From the NCBI GenBank assembly GCA_031841125.1, contig CM063114.1, positions 40,507,574 through 40,571,573 on the forward strand: a stretch of DNA of 64,000 bases, in the 5' to 3' direction. This DNA is from Acanthococcus lagerstroemiae (lineage: Eukaryota > Arthropoda > Insecta > Hemiptera > Eriococcidae). The translations under genes and the position numbers were made by a program. Below are positions 55,627-64,000 of this stretch, in pieces (position 1 is the stretch's first letter; every line of letters begins with the position of its first letter). Below the pieces are notes generated by a model that did no database searches, had not been told where the DNA came from, and saw only the letters and a list, made by a program, of their open reading frames with translations.

Positions 55627-57351
55627 ATTTCTAATCCTTATTTTTTACCGGCATAAAAAAATATTACTAAGCTCGTCGAAAATGTTACTGAAAAAACTAC
55701 TCAGTACGACTCAAAAACAACTCATAACTACTCAGTTAGAGTAATCTTGAGTGGTTTTTCAGTAATATTTTCGAACAGCTCGGTATCAGTTTTTAATGAC
55801 GGCGGTTCACTTTTAGGGCACCGCGCTCATCCAATTTCGATGATTTTCTTCAGCGAAGTAAAAACCATTTCGAAAACACCGAGCAGTAATATTTTGAACT
55901 AGCTCGGTCATCTCACGGATCAACTGATCTACAATCATCAGTATTTCTACAAATAATTTGCCATTACAGACTACAGTGTAACGTAATTCGTAAATAATAA
56001 AGAGGAATACTCGTGCGTATAAAAAAGTGGCAACACTGTCGGTAAATTTAGAGCATTTGAAGCAAAACATGAATCACTTCGCGTTCAGAGCGATACTAAA
56101 TCTCGAATTAGAAGAATGAAGAGTATAATATGAGACTGTTGAAGATGTTCCACCACAACGCTGGTTTGTCGTAAAAAAAAAATCTTAAAATAAAAATAAA
56201 TAAGAGGTCAGAATATAAAACGTTGGAAGGGACTACCATTAGCTAACATTAGTTGTCCTGTCAGGTCTTTTAACTTCTCGAAACACGAATTATTACGGCA
56301 CGCTGTAGATTTTTAGACATCGAACTCGCTCTGTACGATAATCAAGCTAATATCCCTAAGAAATTATTAAATTTCTTCAAATTAACGCTGTTAAGCAAAA
56401 GGGACGAAAGCAACAAAATCTGTTTTTTGAGAAATGTAACATTTAAAAGCCAATGAATAATGCCGGTTTACGGACTGAGCATTTACTGATAAGCTTTTTT
56501 CAACATGGGTATATATTTTTGTATCGAGGGCCCAATTTTGACAAATTCTACTTTTTACTCTCTTTCCAACGATACTAATAACTCATTTTGTCAACAAATG
56601 TCACTTGCGTCCCTTTATGCTTAACAGCATCCAAACCATGATATTATTGAGGGCCAGCGCCGATAAATTTGCAAGACTGGGCTTCTCCTTTACTCCTTTA
56701 TGATACAGAAATCAATGAGAAAAAACTTGACCAGTATCCGACAAAGAGAGTAAGAGAAGATTCTCCAAAATTTAAAATAAGTAGGTATTACCACAACTTT
56801 AGGAATGGAAACAGGCAACTTCAATGATTCGATTTTCTTGGAAAAACCGCTTATGCATTCATTTCCATTTGGATTAATGGTAACCCCAGCTTTATTTCAC
56901 TGAACAGCCTTTCTACTTGAGCAGAGATGCAAACGTTTTGTTCCGTTTAAATGCAATAACTACCAGAGGTGGCACACGTGTATTTTAAATGGGAATCCAC
57001 ACACACGCAAAGAGAGAGAAAGATCACTCCGAATGCAACCCACACAGATTTGATGGCTTAGGGTGAATTCGAGATAATTTTTTTAATTTAGTAGCAACCA
57101 AAACTGTTTCTTGAACGAATGATGAGGTTGACCTGCGACCAAGCACGATCTTTTAATGCAACGGTCTAGTTCTCTGACACATCAAAACTCCCCCTTCCCC
57201 TTCCAAAAAAGAAAAGAATCCGAGAGAGTTTACCAAATTTGATAGGAATGCATGTTTTATTACACACCTCGTTCGAAATCTTAGATCAAAAACAAAACGA
57301 ATCCGTCAAACACAATCGCAAATTTAGAAAGTAGTAATGATGGGGGGGGGG
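55627..57351. other. Intergenic, no supported gene
   Basis: The minus-strand 85-codon frame at 55813-56070 has a hydrophobic patch but no family signature. Confidence 0.45.
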
Positions 57352-57557
57352 CTTTCCTAATTTAGCTCTCAGTCCGAGCCCTGGAATCCACCCTTTCGAT
57401 CATTACCTCAGAGATGTCGGGGAAGCTGTTAGTGCTGTCTTAGCCCTCTCCTCTCCTTGCCAAAAACCTGGCCTAGGTCGAAATGTAGCGAGTTGCTACG
57501 TAGGCTCGAATCCGGACCTCCGGATTCCGAGACCAGCGTGCCATCCACTCGGCCAAC

Positions 57558-58383
57558 CAGCGGTGGCAGCCTAGATTTTTTTTGAGGTGTAGCAAAACCC
57601 CATTTTGACGAGAGTAAAAATTTGATGATTTTTCGGGGTGTAGCAAAAATTTCGAGGTAATTTCAGAGGCTCTTATCACCAAAATCACCCCCTAAAAAAA
57701 AGTTGTTCTTATTTTATTTTAACAGCAAACGAACAAACAAGCGAAAATAAATGTTACAAAACGAACAAAATTGGCGAACATTTAAGCTTATAGTAGGTAC
57801 AATAAGTACAACTACTGTAAAGCAAAGGTTGCTAATTAGAAATCCACTCATTTTCTATCTCACGCAATAATTTTTCAGCATATTCGTTTTTATAAAAATA
57901 GATGATAGCAATATTGTTCAATCTTTTTGCAATGAGTACCGCTCTCAGGTACGATTTCAGGAATTTCAGCGTAGAAAACGACCTTTTACATGTGACAGAA
58001 GATGCTGGAATTGTCAAGACTAGAGCACACAACATTTTCATTTCGTAAGCCACTCGCCAAAGACTTTTTTCGGGAACAAAATTTTAGAGCTTCTTGTAGA
58101 GAAGTAAAAGAGATCAGCCGTTTTCTTGTTTGAAATAATCCAAAAAAATATCTCGATGTAATTTCAGTCTTTGTCCATTCAAGTCTGATTTGTAAAAATT
58201 TGTAATATCTTCGATATCATCCGATAAAGATGATTTTGGATAAAAAATTTCTAAAAAAAGGGAGATTTTTCGGGGTGTAACAAACATTTTTGAGGTGTAG
58301 CAAACGTTTTTCCGAGGTGTAGCAAGCTGTTCTAGGGTGTAGCAACTTGCTACACACGCTATATACAAAGGCTGCCACCGCTG
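57558..58383 (-). mobile_element. Internally deleted hAT transposon, 826 bp
   Basis: Perfect 15-bp inverted ends CAGCGGTGGCAGCCT and an exact 8-bp duplication CGGCCAAC (57550-57557, 58384-58391). Subterminal GGTGTAGCAA motifs occur twice at the left and about four times at the right, all in the same orientation. They are candidate transposase-binding sites. It carries only transposase fragments, so it is non-autonomous. Confidence 0.95.
57832..58053 (-). pseudogene. hAT transposase C-terminal dimerisation segment
   Basis: The frame reads MLCALVLTIPASSVTCKRSF and STLKFLKSYLRAVLIAKRLN, then NIAIIYFYKN, the hAT C-terminal signature (TIPASSA-CERSFS-LK-IKTYLR-----RL--L). It ends with a short Glu-rich tail (LLREIENEWISN). 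A further fragment, IEDITNFYKSDLNGQRLKLH (about 58160-58220), belongs to the same transposase group upstream. The DDE core is deleted. The family is distinct from the hAT at 11.7-12.5 kb. Confidence 0.85.
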
Positions 58384-58400
58384 CGGCCAACCAGACCCCT

Positions 58401-59110
58401 GCAGAGGGAGGGTTGAGTCTCCCCCAAACATATTTTAAAGCTAGCAAATTCAATAAAATCGACCCTGGGTTCTTGGACATGACTTCGAAATAATGTCCGT
58501 TGGAAATTTGTTCTTTCGACATTTTTTTCGTTCGAAAAAATGGCGGTCGGAAAAATGGATTCGGAATCGACCCTGAATTAGAAAAATCAAGTCCTCAGTA
58601 TGCAAAATGTCAAAACCATCAACCATTTTCTCTTATTTACTGATTTTAAAAATTTCCGTCAGCTGAAAATATGTGCATAAACTCCTGCCTACTCTGCGCG
58701 TGAAAAGAGTCACAAAAAAGAGATTTTCCCGACGAATGGCCCCAATGATGTAAGTACGTACATGGTACGCGTAACAAGTGATCTCATTCGTAAGAAAACA
58801 GTTTTTGGAACATACGTACATCACCTACCCCTTCCTCCACAGAAAACGGAAACACCAAAAGGGACTGAGCAGGTTACTTACCATAAAAACTGAAAAATTG
58901 CATGGACAGATCTGTTACCTTACAATCCATTCAGACAGAGAAGCAACCAGCAGACTTATCTTTTCGTGAGACTAAAATAGTATATTACACACCAAGAGTC
59001 AAAAGTGAGTGTTTACATGCGAGGGAAAGTTTGCGAACGGGCGTAGCGAGTAAGCAATTCCCGAGTCATGTAAGCTCACTTTTAGCTCTTGTTTTGTAAG
59101 ATACCTATGT
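58401..59110. other. Intergenic, no supported gene
   Basis: Short ORFs only; nothing recognised. Confidence 0.5.
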
Positions 59111-59536
59111 GTGACCTGGAATCATGAAATGTGCCGCTGATATCCAAAAATCATTTTTCACTTTCTGGCCATTTCTTATAGAAAAAATCACGCTCTTTCA
59201 AATGAAACAAATCTCAGCTTCCTATTTTCATTAGTTTTTCCACAAATTGCATTTTAAAACTACGTCAAAAGTTTAAAAACATCCGTTTACATGGCGTTGT
59301 GTGAAACGGGCCTACGGGAAAACATCCGTTTAAATGGTGTCGTGCAAAACGGGCCTACAGGAATGACTGAGAACAAGAATTCGAAACGCGGTTGTCATAG
59401 CAATGCGTAAAGGCACCACCATAGATCTACATGCTGTGTATATCTGTGCGCACCACTACTACCATCCCATCTTTACATTCGTTTATCTCGAAAACCTGTT
59501 TTTGCACAAGAGGCACATTTCATGATTCCAGGTCAC
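59111..59536. mobile_element. MITE-like element with perfect 25-bp inverted ends
   Basis: The left end GTGACCTGGAATCATGAAAT (then GTGCC) is perfectly inverted at 59512-59536. Inside lies a 53-bp near-identical tandem pair (ACATCCGTTTA...ACGGGCCTAC) at about 59278-59382. No clear target duplication or ORF. Confidence 0.75.
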
Positions 59537-62500
59537 CCGTATTTTTTACAACACATGATCAGAAAGGGAAAACACTACCCGCTTTTTCTTGTCAAAAAAG
59601 CAAGTATGAGCATTTTCCCAACTGAAAGGAAAAAGAACCTACATTTTGGATAGCAAATAATATCAAGAAGCAACAACTGCAATGAGTTGATGTTGTAATA
59701 ATAACATCTTCGGCATTAGTTGGCCATTCTCGGCATCCGTCGGCATTCTTTGTGTCGCTCCGTCGTGTCCGTTGGTAAACGTGTCTGTATGTAAAAATGT
59801 GACTAATGTTTTTACATTTAAGGCACGTTTACTTTACATTGAGGTTATGCTTGTATCTAATGTGTCAATGAAAAGTGCTCTTTGACTATTAAATGTATGG
59901 ACTGATTAGGCTGCCGATTTTCGAAGCATTATCCCGGGGTTGAAGTAGGCAATTCCGACACACTCGACGTCAAGAAAATGGATAACGCGGAACGAGAGGG
60001 AACGAGAGCATGCCAAGTTTCACGCACATGCGCATACCTACTCCTTCCGTAGGTGTTCGGCAACCGCGACGTCAAGTGTAGCAGATATAGACTATCTTTT
60101 TTGCCGTGATATTGCTTCATAATTTCTGTACACACCTTATGGCGAATAATCAGTCCATATACTCGTATAGTCAAAGAAAGTGCTACTTTTCTCTTGCAAA
60201 ATACTAAAGTAAACATGGTCTTTCTGATCATGTATACAAAAAGTATTTTGGAATCTTAATTTAGAGTCCTGAAAAGACAAAACAGGTTTAAGGAGTTATA
60301 ACCAGGCCTAACAGTCTGAACAAATTTTAACATGTGTTTTGAACAAGTCTTGATGAGTCGTAGAATTTTTACGAGTCCTAACATAGTCTTCATAAGTTTT
60401 CAACGAGTTCTAACAAATTCTAGTAAATCTTAGTACTGCCTACCCTTCAATCGCACACAGTTAGTGTTTCAAGCTACGAGAGACACATTTTTTTGTACGG
60501 GAGAAGGAAGCGGGGCCATATTTTGTTAACTGCAGAATATTAGTTGTGTTACCTGTACGGGTTTTGAGTCTAATGTGAAATAACCAAAGAAACAAGGAAT
60601 TTTTCCCTCTGTTTCACCAACATACATTTTACCAACTGACCAACATTTTGAAAACAGGCTAGTGTTCTCACCCCTCTTCTCCTCACCAATTCAGTTTCTC
60701 ACCGAGGGAGTCTTCAGCACATCGACGTTTATAAATTCGAGTCCAGCAGTGGAACTGGTTGGAGATTTTGTCATGTCAATTTTTTATTTATGGAAGTGGG
60801 CGATTGTTATTGTTTCTCCTTTCAATACGTCCTTATTCAGATCATTTGCATCTCAGTTATCTCTTCGGAACCCCAGATGTGGCATCAATGCTTCGTTACT
60901 TATATGCAAAAGTAGGTTATTTTGCCTACCTTTATTACTAAGGGGCAAGGCAATTAGACAGTTCCAATCACCCTACTCGTATTTGGTTTATCCCACATTT
61001 TGCAAGGGCTAGGAAACTAGAGCACTGATTTTCTTGTTTCAGCTTGAAAGTTCTCAACGCAGTGATCTAACCTAAGGAATTTGCACTCGTTTTCGAGAGG
61101 CAAGGGTTGGCAATTTCTAAAACGTACATTCAATTATATTTCTAATTGGTACACGGAATAAACCATTCCACATGTAACTTTAAAACGTTTCGTTTTCCAA
61201 TAAACAGATATATCATTTTTTGTTTGTAGGATAGAGGGTGTAGACAGCAGAAATACTGACTAAAATTTAAGACATTTCATTTGTAAGCTTAAAAAAGTCC
61301 TCACTTTTCAAATTTTGCTGACTGGCTACTAAAATTTTCAGAATCCTGACTTTTTAAACAATATGGGCGCAACACTCTCCCCAAACCCCTTCCCCATTAT
61401 GGCTCGGATGTTATTAATGGCTCGACAATTTTCCGAGACTTTGAGGTTTGAACACGGTCTTCTCAACAGGAGTGTAACGTGGACCACTGGACTCGGTTCC
61501 AGTACGAAAATTGGAGAAGTTAAAATTAGAATTAGCATTAAAAGAAATTATATTATTTTAAAGGAGAGCCATTCGCAAACATAGTCTAAAAATGAAGAAT
61601 TCTCAAATGTTTACTCATAAAATTAATTTACCTTTTATTTCTGTGACTCGACCGTCGGTTCGGCTACTTAAATTGACCGAAATTTCGATTACTGCCTGAA
61701 ACAAAAGGAAAAACGGAATACAATAAGAACCGAAGGTTGTAATATCTAAGAATTAGAAAAAGAAGCTTGACCCACAGCATTCAAAACAGTCGAAGTTTTA
61801 AAATACTGGTGTTCAAATAGCACGGCTCACAGAATTTTAATTTATAATAAGGACACTCGGTACTGACGAGCGATGACTTCATCAGGTGAACATACAGAAA
61901 ATCCTGTATTTATTTTTATTCTTACACGTTGCCTCGTGCAGTTTCTCACTCCACCAATATTCGGTTACCTGACTGATTTCCACCCAACAGTTTAGGAGCC
62001 CCTCTTATCGGCCCAAACAAGTTAGGGATAAGGGCTGGACAGGATTAAATGGAACAAATAATGTAGAACCCAGAAAAACCTTTAAAATTCGAGAAATCAT
62101 TTTCTGAAAGAGAGTAGTTGGCGAAAAATATTGGAAAAGTGTGGTCATACGTGACAGTGCAGGGAATATGGTCCCGTTTCGTCGATATGGGAGTTATGAG
62201 TACCGGTATATGTGCTATATAAAATTTCTGACAAAATAAAACCTTGCAGAGCTCTCCAGCTCCAAAATTCACCAAGATATGGCTGTTTAAAGTTGAGATT
62301 TCAAAAACCTAATTTTTAGAAAAATGCAATTTAAAAAAAGGTTAGAAAAAATGAAAAATTACAAATTCAAAGTGGCATATCTGTGAGACAAATAAAGCTA
62401 GAGACCTCCGCAAGGTTTCATATTGTCAGAAATTTTATACAGAATTTCGTGGAATCGTCGCCAAAAAGGGACCCTTTTAGTAACCCTAATACGAAATGAG

Positions 62501-63160
62501 AGAGTTATTTCCAGAGATAACAAAACTGAATTGGATTAGTAAATCAAAGATGAGATGGGTTCACGTTTTCGTCTGTAATGAATAAATGAGGGTAATGAGA
62601 GAAAACGAGATAACGCCATTCGAAAGAGGAGGGCCCTACAAAAGTTATCACGAATCCGATTTCGACAGTTTTTGACCTTGATTCACAAAAATTGCCATAT
62701 CTTGAAAACTAAGATCGACCAAGTGGGACCTTATTCCCTGCATTGCCGCCTATTTTATTTCCAGAGGATAAATATTCTAGTCTAATTTTTCATTTTAGAC
62801 AACTTTTTCTCAAAAGTTCTTCACAAATTAATGTCTTTCAAAACGTGGTGAACGAGTTTTTTAAATTTTACTGAAATTTTCATCGTTTGCTATATTGAAT
62901 TCTTCCCACCCTGTATCCTAAGTCGATTGGGAGGGGTACAAGAGATTCCTAAATTATTGGACAGTAAAATAAAGGATACATTTTTCGATATTTAAGCCGG
63001 TGCCACTGTAATGCAAAAATGAAGCTGGAAAGTTGGAATTTAACATACATAATGCACACACTTTACGCAACAATCCGTTTAATTTTCAACAAAATTGGCA
63101 AACTTGTACATTTTTTTGAGTTTTTCATTCAGTTTTTTCATTTTTAGGTCATGTTTTCCC
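59537..63160. other. AT-rich DNA, no supported gene
   Basis: Degenerate AGTCTTAACAAG-type repeats at 60300-60440. ORFs at 60662-61012 lack motifs. CACCCTGTATCC at 62907-62920 resembles a TA-flanked element end, but no partner was found. Confidence 0.5.
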
Positions 63161-63164
63161 GAAA

Positions 63165-63394
63165 GGCCGCTGTGTGGCCAAGTGGTAACGTATACCCACT
63201 TCGCAATCCCCGCGTCTCGGGTTCACGTCCCACCAACACCGGAAAGCTAGTGACATGGTGATATTCGAATACCCCACCAACATCCTAACGAATGCAATAC
63301 GCGAAAGGGTAGTTTTCGGGGCCGGGGGTGCGGTGTCTCAGGGGCCACTTTGACATGCGTGCATCGCCATACGTCCCACTACACCATCCTAGCG
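63165..63394 (+). mobile_element. tRNA-headed SINE with R1-like LINE tail
   Basis: The head has an A box TGGCCAAGTGGT (63175-63186) and B box GGTTCACGTCC (63220-63230), 33 bases apart, as in a tRNA gene. After a ~60-bp body the tail (63305-63394) matches the R1-like 3' end at 10.66 kb closely (CGAAAGGGTAGTTTTCGG, GGGTGCGGTGTCTCAGGGGC, CATGCGTGCATCGCCATACG, CCCACTACAC). It is a different family from the four SINE copies above. No target duplication was found. Confidence 0.65.
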
Positions 63395-64000
63395 AACACA
63401 GTGACTACAGTATCAATCGGGGTGGAAACATAGCGCGTCCTGTAACTCCCACCAGCTTGCATGAACAAAGTATTACAATCATAATGCGTGTTCCCACCAG
63501 ATCAGAAAAATTGGTACTGTGCGTGTTCACATTATGGACAGCTCACTCAACGTCGTGAAATACATGGCTCGTAAGCGAACTGGGGCTGCACACTCTTCGA
63601 CACAGAGAAGGAAAACTTCAACGCAACAAAACAATGGGGAAAGTAATTACGAACTACCCCCATTAACCTGTTCGGGTAAGTCGGGGGTCAGAAACCACGA
63701 CTGACAATGTCCGGCATCGCGCTTCGGATATGGCGCCTGGAGAAGAAGAAGTTCCTCGAAATTTTTCCCTAATTGATCCACTTTTATCCCTAGAATTTCC
63801 AAAATTTCTTGCATTTTAGATTCCTTTTTTCTAATAACTGCCACAAAGCCCGACTTTCTGTGTTGATCGGAGGAAGCACGTTGAAATTACAAAATTTTGC
63901 ATAGCTAAAAAATTATGTTTTTCAACATTTGAACCGTTGAAATTTTACAATGCATAATGTACTGACTGACCTCAGACAACTCATCCGAGTTTTATCAAAA
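63395..64000. other. Window end, no supported gene
   Basis: Two short ORFs lack motifs. Nothing else recognised. Confidence 0.5.

Larger units (their letters stand above)
57352..58400 (-). mobile_element. tRNA-derived SINE, copy 4, split by hAT
   Basis: The minus-strand head (TTGGCCGAGTGGATGGCACG, GTCCGGATTCGAGCC) and body match copy 1. The tail is at 57352-57375. A hAT element interrupts it beside the A box. The SINE 5' edge reappears at 58384-58400. Confidence 0.85.

Noticed and set aside
55813..56070. Minus-strand 85-codon ORF resembling a receptor fragment
   Set aside because: Only a general hydrophobic pattern; no chemoreceptor motif and no matching exon nearby.
60662..61012. 116-codon ORF with hydrophobic segments
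   Set aside because: No recognisable family, no splice or promoter context, and AT-rich surroundings.

Overview
The window is eukaryotic nuclear DNA, almost certainly from an arthropod and most likely an insect. It is AT-rich, with no operons, ribosome-binding sites or dense coding. It is packed with insect-type transposable elements: R1-like and RTE-like non-LTR retrotransposons, a LINE that carries RNase H, hAT, MULE/FLYWCH, PIF/Harbinger and TA-flanked elements, MITEs and tRNA-derived SINEs. A hemipteran such as a whitefly or planthopper is my guess for the host, but the sequence does not prove the order.

Layout. 0-5 kb: a decayed FLYWCH-MULE transposon with inverted ends, a dead R1-like LINE and a Harbinger-type MITE. 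5-6 kb: the best candidate host gene, a possible two-exon minus-strand gene for a small single-pass membrane protein. 10-12.5 kb: a 21-bp minisatellite, then an RTE-like LINE interrupted by an R1-like LINE (14-bp target duplication) and by a hAT relic (8-bp duplication). 13.4-15 kb: a tandem array of ~145-bp units ending at an R1-like fragment with an inverted 5' part. 16-21.5 kb: a 0.6-kb TIR repeat and two RTE-like relics. 22-23.5 kb: a CpG- and GAGA-rich island without a convincing ORF. 24-30.7 kb: a nested insertion pile in a LINE with RNase H, another RTE fragment and a nearly perfect loopless palindrome.

31-41 kb: degenerate minisatellites, a second copy of the 0.6-kb TIR repeat, and a TA-flanked TIR element hosting the one long intact ORF, a 5'-truncated R1-like reverse transcriptase of 586 codons. 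41-50 kb: a hairpin, hAT MITEs, an internally deleted R1-like copy, an 84-bp tandem array, a GC-rich candidate first exon, a SINE inside an RTE 5' fragment, and a HARBI1-like fragment. 50-64 kb: mostly featureless AT-rich DNA, with a hAT relic inside a SINE copy, a TIR repeat, and a tRNA-headed SINE whose tail matches the 3' end of the R1-like LINE family.

The genes do not form one pathway. The coherent story is transposon ecology: R1-like, RTE-like and RNase H LINEs as retrotransposition engines, SINEs that would depend on such engines (one appears to share the R1-like tail), and several deleted DNA transposons that would need transposase supplied from elsewhere. Assignments rest on motif recognition by eye. 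No database search was run, so clade names are approximate.
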